A stretch of 64,000 bases of DNA from Pseudomonas sp. 14P_8.1_Bac3 (GCF_025466085.1 NZ_JANLOD010000008.1:62001-126000), one strand, 5' to 3'; counted from the first letter of the stretch, positions 1 to 7,322 are shown. Numbers and translations are program-made. The notes: generated by a model not told the origin, from the sequence alone.

Positions 1-365
1 TCGAAGCGAAGCGCGGGATTACTCCCGACGGTGCGGTAATGTCCGGCGTCGTACTTACCCTGGTGGTGCCGGCCGCAGCTGATGCATGGCAGCTTGGCGT
101 CACGCTCGCGCACCCAAGCGTTGAAAGCGGTCTGGGCGTCCTTCATGTGCTCGGCACGAGTCTTGATCTTCTCTTTGGCCGCTATGAGTTCCTTGCGGCC
201 TACATCGGCAAGGGCCTTGCGCGCCTTGTCAGCGTTAACGTCCTTGGTTGCCAGCCCACAGGCAGGGCTGCAGACCTTCTGACCAAGGCGCTGCGGACTG
301 AATAAGGCCCTGCACTCTCCGTTGATGCAGGTCTTTTGGCGCGGTTGTTTGGCTGGTAGGCTCAT
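1..365 (-). CDS. ninG: NinG/Rap recombination protein, partial (3' end outside window)
   Basis: The reading frame runs leftward off the window edge, so only about 121 N-terminal residues are visible. Two cysteine pairs are seen: CINGEC near residues 13-18 with a second pair around CSPAC, then CISCGRHH followed by DAGHYRTVG. This spacing and the RERDAKLPCISCG / AGHYRT signature match lambda NinG (Rap), a Holliday-junction-related recombination factor of the nin region. The ATG overlaps the stop codon of the phosphatase gene (ATGA), which indicates translational coupling. Because the gene is cut by the window, its C-terminus and integrity cannot be judged. Confidence 0.88.
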   Translation of the reverse strand, partial: MSLPAKQPRQKTCINGECRALFSPQRLGQKVCSPACGLATKDVNADKARKALADVGRKELIAAKEKIKTRAEHMKDAQTAFNAWVRERDAKLPCISCGRHHQGKYDAGHYRTVGSNPALRF

Positions 366-1099
366 GCGCGCGCCTCCCAATCCCAATGGAGTTTCGGATT
401 CGGTTGCGGGGTGCACTCCAGCGTCGTGAGATTCACCAGCGTGAAGTGGCCGTCCATCCACCCGGCAGTGTCGATGTGATAGACGTTGCCGAGGACCGCT
501 GGCTGACGCAGAGGCGTATGGCCGACGATTACGGCGCGCACCCCAGTGACACCACCGTGGTTTTCATCAGTGATGCGCTTGCGCGACCACTGGAGCATCG
601 CGGCAGTGTGCTCAGCTTCCGCAACTGGACCACCAAGCGCTTTCAGCATCTCTTCCCAGCTACCACGCGGCACATCGGCGTGAACGATCCCAATGAGGCC
701 CTGCGTTGTCTCTACCTCGATCACCAGGGGCAAGTCTTCGAGGATGCTCGCGTAGCAGTCTTGCTCAACACTGGAAAGGCCGTAGAACCATGCTCCGCCG
801 TTGATGAAGTGCATCCCGCATTGATCGCTGGCGCGCCCGGCAGTGTGCGAATCAATGGTCATCTGCTCATGATTGCCACGGACCGCATGAAACCAAGGCT
901 TACGCAGAATCCACTCATCGACATCGATCGATTCCGGACCGCGGTCAACCAGATCGCCGACGCTGAACAACCGGTCAACGGCGGGATCAAATCCAATCGC
1001 ATCTAGTGCCGCCTGCAGCCGGGTGAAATGGCCGTGGATGTCGCCAACCGCGAAATCCCGGCCAGCAGTGTTTGCGGCGAATCGCTTCACTTGACTCAT
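362..1099 (-). CDS. NinI-like serine/threonine metallophosphatase
   Basis: The 245-residue product carries the PPP-family metal-binding blocks in order: GDIHGH near residue 19, GDLVDRG near 47, RGNHE near 75 and later VIVGHTPL. These are the manganese/iron ligands of lambda-type protein phosphatases (NinI/PP-lambda), which dephosphorylate Ser, Thr or Tyr. An open frame extends 76 codons further upstream, but the ATG at 1099 has a good AGGAGGG Shine-Dalgarno and the upstream part overlaps ninB, so 1099 is preferred. It sits between ninB and ninG with ATGA overlaps on both sides, as expected for a phage nin operon. Its substrate is unknown. Confidence 0.88.
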   Translation of the reverse strand: MSQVKRFAANTAGRDFAVGDIHGHFTRLQAALDAIGFDPAVDRLFSVGDLVDRGPESIDVDEWILRKPWFHAVRGNHEQMTIDSHTAGRASDQCGMHFINGGAWFYGLSSVEQDCYASILEDLPLVIEVETTQGLIGIVHADVPRGSWEEMLKALGGPVAEAEHTAAMLQWSRKRITDENHGGVTGVRAVIVGHTPLRQPAVLGNVYHIDTAGWMDGHFTLVNLTTLECTPQPNPKLHWDWEARA

Positions 1100-1536
1100 G
1101 CAGCCCTCCTCTCGCCGTAGATGGCGTACATCAGATCGTCGGGATGCGGGAGTAACAGATGCAGGTGCTCGGCGCAGTAGGCGTCCAGCAACTCCAGATA
1201 CTGGGTCATCTCGGCGATGGTGAACTTGCGGGTCTTGGCTCGGCCGACGCGGTACTTCGTTCCGTCCGGAAGCTGGACCGGATGAACCTCGGCTGGCCAC
1301 AGCTTCGATACCAGGATCTCGTGCCACTCTTCAGAACTGGCGAGCTGGCCGAAGGATTCGCGCAGGTGGGTCTGGATCAGACCGTTCCACATCCACAGCA
1401 TTTTGTTCTGCGCGTCACTGCGCTTGCTGCGGACCTCGACGATAGTCAGCTTGCGGGGTTTGGTCAGGTCCAATGCAGTCAGGTAGCCGATCAGGCGAGT
1501 TCGGTCGGACTCGTTGCGGAGCATGAGGTCAGCCAC
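1096..1536 (-). CDS. ninB: NinB-family recombination protein
   Basis: The product of about 146 residues contains the RSDAQNKMLW block followed by a helical segment. This corresponds to the RSLDQNRKLW region of lambda NinB (Orf), a single-strand DNA binding recombination mediator. The frame opens at a GTG at 1545, but a GGGAGG Shine-Dalgarno lies properly spaced only before the GTG at 1536, so that start is chosen. The stop overlaps the phosphatase start. In lambda, NinB helps load recombination functions and can replace RecFOR. A similar role next to ninG here is inference from family and context. Confidence 0.8.
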   Translation of the reverse strand: MADLMLRNESDRTRLIGYLTALDLTKPRKLTIVEVRSKRSDAQNKMLWMWNGLIQTHLRESFGQLASSEEWHEILVSKLWPAEVHPVQLPDGTKYRVGRAKTRKFTIAEMTQYLELLDAYCAEHLHLLLPHPDDLMYAIYGERRAA

Positions 1537-1747
1537 GGCGAACACCTCCCTTCACCAGCGCCACCCGCTCAGCACAACCCACGCACAGCTTCACGCCCTT
1601 GACCGCATTGCGACGGCCTTCCGGGATCTCCTCAGAGCACTCTTCGCACTCTTTGGCGCTGATGCCGGTGTAACGGGGGATCTGGGCAATGGACCGATTC
1701 AGGGACTCTTCGATTGCCTCGTCGGCAAGATCGGCGATATCAACCAT
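1529..1747 (-). CDS. TraR/DksA-type zinc finger protein
   Basis: A 72-residue protein with an N-terminal helix and a C4 zinc finger: CEEC near residues 34-37 and CVGC near 55-58, with the intervening IPEGRRNAV segment typical of small phage TraR/DksA proteins. Such proteins bind the secondary channel of RNA polymerase and alter transcription initiation; that role here is inference. It overlaps ninB at its 3' end and its start overlaps the end of the upstream gene, so it belongs to the same leftward operon. At this length it lacks the long coiled coil of chromosomal DksA. Confidence 0.8.
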   Translation of the reverse strand: MVDIADLADEAIEESLNRSIAQIPRYTGISAKECEECSEEIPEGRRNAVKGVKLCVGCAERVALVKGGVRRG

Positions 1748-2270
1748 TGGTAGCCTCCTTGCTCAGTGCTGACAGGATGTCGTGTAGATAACCTGTCGCC
1801 ACGCTTGGCTGTTTACCTGCGGAATCGCACAGTTTCTTGACGAAAGCGGTAGCTTTTTTCAGGCGCTCGGCATCCTTGCGAAGCTCAACGGCCAAGCCCT
1901 CAAGCTCGCTGGCGTCATCATCCATCTCGGCGCCTAAGGCTTCGCCGAGGCTGCCAATGTCGCAAGCAGCCGCCAGGAGCATCCGTTTGTGCGATTCGAG
2001 ATCTTTAAACAGGGCCAAGACGCCTTCACGCGCCGCAACCATGAACTTGGCGAAGTCAGCTGTGCATGCCTCGACATATATTGGCCCGTCGTAGTCGTAA
2101 TCCTCCCCTTCCAGACGGAATGGCTTGCCGTAGACGGAGTAAAAACCAGTCGCCTCGCCGCCAAGCGATTCGCCTGATGGGCCGTTGAAGAACGGGTCGG
2201 TGTTGCTGTCCCAATCCAGATCAGCCGGGAACGCCTCTGCCAGACGTTTCAATTCACTGTGGTCAGCCAT
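1740..2270 (-). CDS. phage hypothetical protein, Ea22-like
   Basis: A 176-residue acidic protein preceded by a strong GGAGGG Shine-Dalgarno. The N-terminal half is loop-rich. The middle has a pattern (TADFAKFMVAAREGVLALFKDLE) reminiscent of the Ead/Ea22 family of phage early proteins, which have the form FIAAARExVLALLxELE. The C-terminal half is helical with charged heptads. The function of Ea22-like proteins is not established. The gene lies in the leftward early operon between the DnaC-like loader and the TraR-like zinc finger. Confidence 0.6.
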   Translation of the reverse strand: MADHSELKRLAEAFPADLDWDSNTDPFFNGPSGESLGGEATGFYSVYGKPFRLEGEDYDYDGPIYVEACTADFAKFMVAAREGVLALFKDLESHKRMLLAAACDIGSLGEALGAEMDDDASELEGLAVELRKDAERLKKATAFVKKLCDSAGKQPSVATGYLHDILSALSKEATNG

Positions 2271-2271
2271 G

Positions 2272-3081
2272 TCAAAAGCCCTCCTTGCCGCGTTGTGATT
2301 CCCAGTCGAATTTCACCGCGATGCCGCCACCTTCGCGCAGGCGATCGACACAGCGTTCACCCAACGCGCCGGGCAACTCTTCGGCCTTCAGGTTTGAAAC
2401 GATGATGGTCGGGCGCTGCTGCTCGTAGCGGCCGTTGATGATGGTGAACAAGGTGGCCAGCTCGAAGTCGCTCGGCTTTTCCTTCGTGGCACCGATTTCA
2501 TCGAGGATCAGAAGCGAAGGTCGAATCATGCTGGCGAAAATCTGGCTTTCACTCTGCTCGCTGGTGTTGTCGTAAGTGCCGCGAATCGCCTGGAGCAAAC
2601 CGCCCACGGTGCGATACACAGCCGTGGCGTTGGAGACGCTCATGATTTGGTTGGCAATCGACACGGCAAGATGGGTCTTGCCGGTACCGGGCTTGCCCAG
2701 CAGCAAAAGGCAGCGGCCAGTCTCGAAGATCTCAGGGAACACGTCGGCGTACTTGCGACAGATACGAAGAGCTTCCTTCTGCTCTGGCGTGGCGGCCTTG
2801 TACGCATCGAACGTCTTGCCTGTGAAACGCTTCGGGATCAGTGCCGCCCCGAGTTTTTCGGCCATCCTGAGACGAGACTCAAGCGCCTCCTGCGCCTGCT
2901 TACGGGCCGCCTCCTCCTCGTTACGCATGCGGCTGCACTCAGGGCACCCAGTCTTGAACTCCTTGCCGAAGATCACGTTGATCTTTTGGCTGAACGGCCC
3001 GTGGTCTTCGCACATCGCTGGCTGGGCGTGAGGCTCGACGACAGCGACCGAAGACATTGCGACAACGTTTTCAGAACGCAT
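2272..3081 (-). CDS. DnaC-like helicase loader ATPase
   Basis: A 269-residue AAA+ protein with a Walker A motif (GKPGTGKTH), a Walker B motif (LLILDEIG) and a later arginine-rich sensor region. An N-terminal zinc-like cluster (CEDHG then CPECSRM) precedes the ATPase domain. This layout fits the DnaC / phage replication loader family (IstB/DnaC superfamily), which delivers the host DnaB helicase to the phage origin. The frame opens at ATG 3090, but a GGGAGG site abuts that codon and is correctly placed for the ATG at 3081, so 3081 is chosen. It overlaps the upstream O-like gene, as lambda O-P-type pairs do. Confidence 0.85.
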   Translation of the reverse strand: MRSENVVAMSSVAVVEPHAQPAMCEDHGPFSQKINVIFGKEFKTGCPECSRMRNEEEAARKQAQEALESRLRMAEKLGAALIPKRFTGKTFDAYKAATPEQKEALRICRKYADVFPEIFETGRCLLLLGKPGTGKTHLAVSIANQIMSVSNATAVYRTVGGLLQAIRGTYDNTSEQSESQIFASMIRPSLLILDEIGATKEKPSDFELATLFTIINGRYEQQRPTIIVSNLKAEELPGALGERCVDRLREGGGIAVKFDWESQRGKEGF

Positions 3082-3865
3082 AGGTGCCATCCTCCCGCTT
3101 GGTCAGGCCAGCGGAGTAGTCGCGATCATCGAAGCCGGTATGGCGCGATTGAGTTGGGAATGGGTGGACATTGCTGGCGGTCTTGTCCGGGAATATTCCG
3201 GTCCAGCCGTTGGCAATCGAATTCGATAAAACGTCATCAGGAGTTGCATGGCGCGCCAACAACTTCGCCTGTTGCTCGCAGCTTTTGGCGGTCAATGGCT
3301 TGCGGATTTCCTTGCGATGTTGGCACCAGTCCGCCCACGCTTTTTCGCTGACATTGATCGGGCGAGCAGTCAGAGGATCGAACTTTCCAACCTTCGCCGG
3401 AGCGTTAGCGACCTGCTCTTTCGGTTTAGTAATGGTTAATTGATGGTTAGATGATGGATTGGGTGCAGCTGGTGCACCCCGTTCTGTCGTGAGCTGCACC
3501 CCGTCGTGTTCTGAGCTGCACCCCGTTGTGTCGTCATTTGCACCCCGTTCCTTACCGGGTGCAGGAGGTGCACCCCGTTCAATGCAGAGGTCGTAGACAA
3601 CTGGGCGACGATCATGACGGTCGATATACGCAGCGGCGATGGACTGGTTGCCCAGTTGAATCGCCCCCACTTCAAGCAGGTGGTCGAGCTTGTAACGGAC
3701 TGTGCGAACAGAGAGCCCGGAATCTTCGCTGAGGCTTTGGGCGGATGGGAAGGCACCCTTCCCGTTCTTGTCGGCGTAGTTGGCCAGGCACAGCAGAACG
3801 TAACGCGCAGTCGCGTCGACAATATCGTTCTGCTCAAGCGCCCAACTCATGGATTGAACGCTCAC
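3071..3865 (-). CDS. phage replication protein with N-terminal winged helix (O-like)
   Basis: A 264-residue protein. Residues about 1-80 form a helix-turn-helix / winged-helix domain (WALEQNDIVDATARYVLLCLANYAD, then SLSEDSGLSVRTVRYKLDHL), a common N-terminus of phage replication initiators. The centre is a low-complexity linker, and a DnaT-like segment follows near the C-terminus (AWADWCQHRKEIRKPLTAKSCEQQ). It starts at GTG 3865 after a GAGGT-type Shine-Dalgarno; ATG 3850 is a possible alternative. Together with the overlapping DnaC-like gene it forms the replication pair. Origin repeats within the linker were looked for but not convincingly found. Confidence 0.75.
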   Translation of the reverse strand: MSVQSMSWALEQNDIVDATARYVLLCLANYADKNGKGAFPSAQSLSEDSGLSVRTVRYKLDHLLEVGAIQLGNQSIAAAYIDRHDRRPVVYDLCIERGAPPAPGKERGANDDTTGCSSEHDGVQLTTERGAPAAPNPSSNHQLTITKPKEQVANAPAKVGKFDPLTARPINVSEKAWADWCQHRKEIRKPLTAKSCEQQAKLLARHATPDDVLSNSIANGWTGIFPDKTASNVHPFPTQSRHTGFDDRDYSAGLTKREDGTYAF

Positions 3866-3961
3866 TTCACACCTCGCGAAGTGGACTTATTCAGGCCCTG
3901 TACTTTTGATTTTGAGTCGGACATAATCAGCTCCAGAACGTTGTAAAAAGCGCAACTGAAG

Positions 3962-3988
3962 AAACCACCTGGCCGGGTGGTTTTTTTT
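3962..3988. terminator. Rho-independent terminator-like hairpin
   Basis: AAACCACC and GGTGGTTT form an 8-bp stem around a six-base loop, followed on the + strand by a run of T (3981-3988). It lies between the small leftward early genes and the replication pair. On the leftward transcript it is a hairpin with a weaker T tract, so it could act as a leaky early terminator subject to antitermination. Confidence 0.55.
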
Positions 3989-4008
3989 CGCCTGCTGGTT
4001 GGGTTTTG

Positions 4009-4251
4009 CTACATGGGGTATTCATCAGCCCCTCCTTCTTCAGGCCCTTTTAAGTCCGGCGGGTGATTACGCCGGGGTGTTGGAAGGTTCCGAAGCTTTC
4101 CGGCCCCTTTTGGCCTGGTCTTTTCGAAAAAGCGTTCTGCTCCAAGCTTTGCGGCGTACTCATCGGGCGTCATGCCCGCTTCCTTCGCCAACCGTTCAAG
4201 CTTTTCGTAGAGGCGCCCTTCGATCCCATGGCAGATCGTGGTTTCAGGCAC
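4009..4251 (-). CDS. small phage protein, start GTG
   Basis: An 80-residue protein. The open frame extends to 4332 but that part overlaps the upstream gene. A textbook AAGGAGG Shine-Dalgarno sits just upstream of GTG 4251, so that codon is taken as the start. Residues about 5-40 (GIEGRLYEKLERLAKEAGMTPDEYAAKLGAERFF) look like a ribbon-helix-helix or short helical DNA-binding segment. The C-terminus is basic and proline-rich. It is the second small gene after cro in the leftward operon. Function not recognised. Confidence 0.55.
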   Translation of the reverse strand: MPETTICHGIEGRLYEKLERLAKEAGMTPDEYAAKLGAERFFEKTRPKGAGKLRNLPTPRRNHPPDLKGPEEGGADEYPM

Positions 4252-4270
4252 GTAGCCTCCTTCAGGCCCT

Positions 4271-4465
4271 TCAGGCCGACATGTGTTTACCGGTAGCATC
4301 CGTCTCAACAATGCTTTCCAGTTTTTCCTCAACGCACATGCGAACGAACACGGCGAGCTGAAGCTTGTGCAGGCGCGCTACGGCTTTCAGCGCTTCGTAG
4401 GTTTCATCGTCGTAGCGGGATTTGATTTCCCGGTCCTTTAAGTGGCGTGTGTCGTCGTAGGCCAT
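4271..4465 (-). CDS. ribbon-helix-helix-like small regulator
   Basis: A 64-residue protein with a short basic strand (DREIKSRYDDETYEAL) followed by two helices (KAVARLHKLQLAVFVRMCVEEKLESI), the pattern of Arc/MetJ-type ribbon-helix-helix proteins. It is preceded by an AAGGAAA Shine-Dalgarno and lies just downstream of the Cro-like gene. A role in early transcription control is inferred only from fold-like pattern and position. Confidence 0.6.
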   Translation of the reverse strand: MAYDDTRHLKDREIKSRYDDETYEALKAVARLHKLQLAVFVRMCVEEKLESIVETDATGKHMSA

Positions 4466-4495
4466 TTGCTGTTTCCTTGCGTGGTTGGAATTCAG

Positions 4496-4738
4496 TTACG
4501 CCGCGAAATCGGCGGTACTAGGTTGGGAAAGAAGTTCGTGGAGGTCTGGACGCATGCCTTCGAGGGTTAGGACGCCGTCGCTGCTCTTGTTTAGGCGGAC
4601 GGCTAGCTCTACGGATGCTTTTCGATGGCCACCGGCAAGCTGCCAGAGGTAACCAACAGACGTGCCGGCGGAGTCCGCTAACGCGGTTCGCTCATCGTCT
4701 GTGTGGCTGTTTAGCCAGTCTCGGACTTGGGTGGACAT
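4496..4738 (-). CDS. Cro-like helix-turn-helix repressor
   Basis: An 80-residue protein with a single helix-turn-helix (DERTALADSAGTSVGYLWQLAGG near residues 14-36), as in Cro/YdaS-type phage proteins. A GGAGA Shine-Dalgarno precedes the ATG. It is transcribed divergently from the CI-type repressor, and a 17-bp palindrome lies inside its promoter. By position this is the lysis-lysogeny counterpart of CI and should occupy the same operators. Confidence 0.78.
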   Translation of the reverse strand: MSTQVRDWLNSHTDDERTALADSAGTSVGYLWQLAGGHRKASVELAVRLNKSSDGVLTLEGMRPDLHELLSQPSTADFAA

Positions 4739-4764
4739 GGGGATTCTCCTTTGAATACGAGGAG

Positions 4765-4793
4765 AATTTAGCGCACCGCTAAACTAAAGGCAA
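4765..4793 (-). promoter_or_regulatory. leftward early promoter (pR-like)
   Basis: Read leftward, TTGCCT (4793-4788) and TAAATT (4770-4765) are separated by exactly 17 bases, a good sigma-70 arrangement upstream of the Cro-like gene. A 17-bp palindrome (4767-4783) fills the spacer and -10, so repressor binding would block RNA polymerase. Confidence 0.6.
4767..4783. promoter_or_regulatory. CI/Cro operator palindrome
   Basis: TTTAGCG-CAC-CGCTAAA is a perfect 7-bp inverted repeat with a 3-base centre. It is related in sequence and length to two palindromes at 5959-5975 and 5984-6000 on the other side of the repressor gene. This fits operators of one dimeric repressor. Confidence 0.65.
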
Positions 4794-4850
4794 GTGGGGT
4801 TTAGCCGCATGTATATTTCAAAGTTAGCGCCGGGCTGTAATCCTGAAGGT

Positions 4851-5624
4851 ATGGATATCAAATCGATTCGCCGAACCAACATGACCGCGCTTCTCAAAGG
4901 GCGATCTAAAGCAGAGTGTGCCGACCTGTGGGGCACCTCCGCGTCCTATCTAAGCCAGATGCTGTCGGACAACGCCACTCGCAGCGTGGGTGACGTCATG
5001 GCCCGTCGAGTTGAGATGGCCGAGCTACTTCCGCATGGATGGCTTGACCAGGTACACGACGCCGTCGATCACCCGGAGCTAAACAATGTCGTTCGATTGC
5101 CGATAGCGCGGGAGAGCGATTTGCATCTGATAGGGGAAATTTCCCCTTGGGATAGTGAAACGCCACTCGAGGAAGAGGAGGTAGAAGTGCCCCTTTATAA
5201 GGAAGTTGAAATTTCTGCGGGCAGCGGTGCAATGGCAGTGCAGCCAGTGCCAGGGCGATGCATCAGGCTTTCAAGATCTACCTTAAGAGATGCCGGCGTT
5301 GAGCCAGCAAACGCGATGGCGGCCACGGTCGCGGGCAACAGCATGTCGCGACTAATACTGCCGGGGTCGACGGTTGGGATTGACAGGGGAACAACTCAGG
5401 TCATTGACGGGGAGATCTATGCAATTGAGCACGGCGGCATGCTACGAGTGAAGTACCTCTATCGTCAGCCAGGTGGTGGTCTGCGTCTTCGGTCCGAAAA
5501 TACAGAAGAACACCCAGACGAAATCTACTCGGCTGACGAGGCTGCGGAATCCATTCGAATTATTGGTTTCGTTTTCTGGTGGTCAACGATTCGATCGACG
5601 CGTGGTCGCGGTCGGACTCTGTAA
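4851..5624 (+). CDS. CI-type phage repressor, S24 self-cleaving
   Basis: A 257-residue LexA/CI-like repressor. The N-terminal helix-turn-helix covers about residues 15-45 (SKAECADLWGTSASYLSQMLS). The C-terminal S24 peptidase domain has the nucleophile Ser in GNSMSR (about residue 164) and the general-base Lys in MLRVKY (about residue 201), so RecA-stimulated self-cleavage is expected. The frame opens at 4794, but ATG 4851 has a GAAGG site and gives the usual repressor N-terminus. It is divergent from the Cro-like gene. Operators on both flanks indicate control of both early arms. Confidence 0.88.
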   Translation: MDIKSIRRTNMTALLKGRSKAECADLWGTSASYLSQMLSDNATRSVGDVMARRVEMAELLPHGWLDQVHDAVDHPELNNVVRLPIARESDLHLIGEISPWDSETPLEEEEVEVPLYKEVEISAGSGAMAVQPVPGRCIRLSRSTLRDAGVEPANAMAATVAGNSMSRLILPGSTVGIDRGTTQVIDGEIYAIEHGGMLRVKYLYRQPGGGLRLRSENTEEHPDEIYSADEAAESIRIIGFVFWWSTIRSTRGRGRTL

Positions 5625-5628
5625 CGCC

Positions 5629-5856
5629 CTAGCCTTCCTTCTTGGCGGTGCGCTGGTCAATCCCAGCGCCCTTATAATCCGTTCGATAGACGCCCAGCTC
5701 ATCACGGATCAATTGCCTGGCCGCATCAGTACCCACCTCCTCAACTAAAAGTCTGACCGCAAGGGCCGCAAGTTCGCCGGTAGTAGACACGCTCATCTTT
5801 ATCTCCTGGTCATCCCACTTCGCTTCTATCGAAGCTCGAACCTTCACGCCTGCCAT
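5629..5856 (-). CDS. small phage hypothetical protein
   Basis: A 75-residue protein with a GGGAGG Shine-Dalgarno before its ATG. The N-terminus is a predicted beta hairpin (KVRASIEAKWDDQEIKMSVS) and the remainder is helical. It runs opposite to CI and ends only a few bases past the CI stop, so the two genes are convergent. No family recognised. Confidence 0.55.
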   Translation of the reverse strand: MAGVKVRASIEAKWDDQEIKMSVSTTGELAALAVRLLVEEVGTDAARQLIRDELGVYRTDYKGAGIDQRTAKKEG

Positions 5857-5958
5857 ACGACCTCCCGCAATTTTCTTTATCTAGCCGAGACTTATTTCTC
5901 TATTGGCTAAGACCTAGTACGCCTCCTTTTTATCCCCCTGCTAAATTTTTCGCAACTA

Positions 5959-5975
5959 TTTAGCGATGAGCTATT
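5959..5975. promoter_or_regulatory. CI operator, imperfect copy
   Basis: A 17-bp site beginning TTTAGC and ending GCTATT, matching the 4767 operator except at a few positions. It overlaps the start of the -35 of the rightward promoter. Confidence 0.5.
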
Positions 5976-6002
5976 GACGCATCTTTAGCAGCAAGCTAAA
6001 TT
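5974..6002 (+). promoter_or_regulatory. rightward early promoter (pL-like), repressor-controlled
   Basis: TTGACG (5974-5979) and TAAATT (5997-6002) with a 17-base spacer form a strong sigma-70 promoter pointing to the rightward early operon. Palindromic operators lie against the -35 (5959-5975) and within the spacer and -10 (5984-6000). The 5857-6244 gap thus holds this control region plus a hairpin; no gene is evident. Confidence 0.68.
5984..6000. promoter_or_regulatory. CI operator palindrome
   Basis: TTTAGC-AGCAA-GCTAAA is a perfect 6-bp inverted repeat of the same 17-bp length as the operator at 4767. It covers the spacer and -10 of the rightward early promoter. Confidence 0.62.
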
Positions 6003-6197
6003 CTGTTCAACGCCACAGAACAACGAGGCGCCAGGGCCTGAAAGGGACCGCCGCTCTTTAAACCTGCCAAGCAACACTCCGCCCTACGCCTCGGCAACAG
6101 CCCGGCAAAAAGTCTGGGGGAGTTATGAAAGACAGCCTGCTTCCGTGATCGGGATTCGACACGCAAGGTTTGCTGAGCAAGACCCACAGATTTACTG

Positions 6198-6220
6198 ATG
6201 CCGCTTCGATGAGGCGGCAT
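6198..6220 (+). promoter_or_regulatory. leader hairpin
   Basis: ATGCCGC and GCGGCAT pair as a 7-bp stem with a nine-base loop, in the leader of the rightward early operon and 25 bases before its first likely start codon. No T tract follows, so it is not a simple terminator. It could be an antitermination or translation-control element. Confidence 0.35.
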
Positions 6221-6244
6221 TGGAAATCCAAAGAGAGATTGATC

Positions 6245-6517
6245 ATGAGCGTGAAAGACGTTGTGCAAGAACACATTCGGTTAGCGCGGATTTGCCGATC
6301 TCGGTACGTCGCTATGAGCGAAGCCGATTGGCTGGCAGGAGGAATTGTTTTCGTGCTGAAGCACTCGTTGAGCGTCATCTCTGACCGGGATCGCTTCGCT
6401 CAGGAGGCTCGCGAGTACGTCCAGGAGTTAGGCAACGCCAACCAGCATGAAGCTGCTGAAAAGGTGTGTGCCTGGCTTGATCGTTTGCCGCAGCGGCACG
6501 ATCTGTTTGCAGCATGA
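6245..6517 (+). CDS. phage early hypothetical protein
   Basis: A 90-residue, mostly helical protein and the first gene after the rightward early promoter. The frame opens at 6170, but the ATG at 6245 follows an AGAGA-type site and excludes the leader hairpin. It has a possible helical core (WLAGGIVFVLKHSLSVI) and a charged C-terminus. No family is recognised. Its position matches that of lambda N/kil-type accessory early genes, but nothing in the sequence shows antitermination activity. Confidence 0.5.
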   Translation: MSVKDVVQEHIRLARICRSRYVAMSEADWLAGGIVFVLKHSLSVISDRDRFAQEAREYVQELGNANQHEAAEKVCAWLDRLPQRHDLFAA

Positions 6518-6579
6518 CGGGCCTTTTCACTGATGCACCTGGTGACGGGTGCATTGGGAAAATCACCGAGGGCAACACG

Positions 6580-6765
6580 ATGAACAAGGTCCTTCGCATC
6601 ACTCTTCGCGGTGAACAGCAGTTATTCGCCGACGAAGACCTGGACGCCTGCATCCGCGAGGCCAACCGGCTCAACGTGGAGCGTGGCTATACCAACGGCG
6701 TGTGCGTGGTCGAGCTGGAAGACGGCCAGCGCATGACAGCGGCTGACTGCAAAGCTGTTGCATGA
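6580..6765 (+). CDS. small phage hypothetical protein
   Basis: A 61-residue protein starting MNKVLRITLRGEQQ and ending with ELEDGQRMTAADCKAVA. A predicted strand-helix-strand order suggests a compact domain. The frame extends upstream to 6514, but ATG 6580 after GAGGG is preferred. No family recognised. Confidence 0.5.
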   Translation: MNKVLRITLRGEQQLFADEDLDACIREANRLNVERGYTNGVCVVELEDGQRMTAADCKAVA

Positions 6766-6831
6766 CGATTTCACCAACCGGCCTTGGCAACAGGGCCAGA
6801 CGGGGAATAAACCGCTCAGGAGTGCAAGACG

Positions 6832-7047
6832 ATGCCATATCCAAACAGCCCAAACGGCTGCTTCGAGCGACACGGCTATACGGTCGAGCGAACGCCGCGC
6901 AGGAGTGGCGTCGGCTACCACCGGGCCATCTACGACCGGCACGGCCAGCAGGTCCTGAGCCGTGCCGGATACGACGCAGAGATCAAGTTCTGCCGCGAGC
7001 ATGGGCTGATGCTGCAAGAGGACCAGGCCCCACTGCAAACCGCGTAG
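6832..7047 (+). CDS. small phage hypothetical protein
   Basis: A 71-residue basic protein with an AGGAG site before its ATG. It has a tryptophan-free, aromatic-rich N-terminus (NGCFERHGYTVERT) and a strand-like segment (GVGYHRAIYDRHGQQVLS). The function is unknown. It is the last gene before a long structured, largely non-coding stretch (7048-7516). Confidence 0.5.
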   Translation: MPYPNSPNGCFERHGYTVERTPRRSGVGYHRAIYDRHGQQVLSRAGYDAEIKFCREHGLMLQEDQAPLQTA

Positions 7048-7076
7048 CTGCTCACTCAGCGATTGAAACGGAATGC

Positions 7077-7235
7077 ATGAGCCTGTTCCCCGTCAGCCTG
7101 ACGAAAACTGCCCTTATGCAGCGATGGTTGAGAGCGTGGGTGGTCACGCTGAAAGCTGCCTTGAACCCACCCGATCCTCTCTATGAGAGCGCATCGGGGT
7201 GTGATCTACAGCAGAGCAAGGCACCTGACTCGTAA
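7077..7235 (+). CDS. possible 52-residue phage ORF
   Basis: An ATG at 7077 opens a short frame with a hydrophobic helix (TALMQRWLRAWVVTLKAAL) and a hydrophilic tail. The Shine-Dalgarno is weak, and its 3' end runs through one arm of the 20-bp inverted repeat, so it may instead be untranslated structured RNA. Confidence 0.28.
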   Translation: MSLFPVSLTKTALMQRWLRAWVVTLKAALNPPDPLYESASGCDLQQSKAPDS

Positions 7236-7322
7236 TCAGGCCAGCCACTGAGCACCGTCGACAAAGCGCGGCGGCAGGCAAAGCCAGAGGTGACGACCTC
7301 GCGTAGATCACACCCCGATGCG
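7190..7322. repeat. 20-bp perfect inverted repeat enclosing a tRNA-like arm
   Basis: Arms at 7190-7209 and 7303-7322 are exact reverse complements over 20 bp. The 93-base interior has a hairpin CCTGA-CTCGTAA-TCAGG, identical in form to an anticodon arm with anticodon CGT, and a GAGGT-GACG-ACCTC hairpin. The rest does not fold as a canonical tRNA (no clear T arm or CCA). It may be a structured RNA or a decayed tRNA-like element. Confidence 0.5.

Noticed and set aside
39-305. Plus-strand ORFs in the first 300 bases
   Set aside because: They are shadows of the minus-strand ninG gene, which runs off the window edge.
386-1006. 206-residue plus-strand ORF
   Set aside because: Antisense to the NinI-like phosphatase, with no motif or Shine-Dalgarno of its own.
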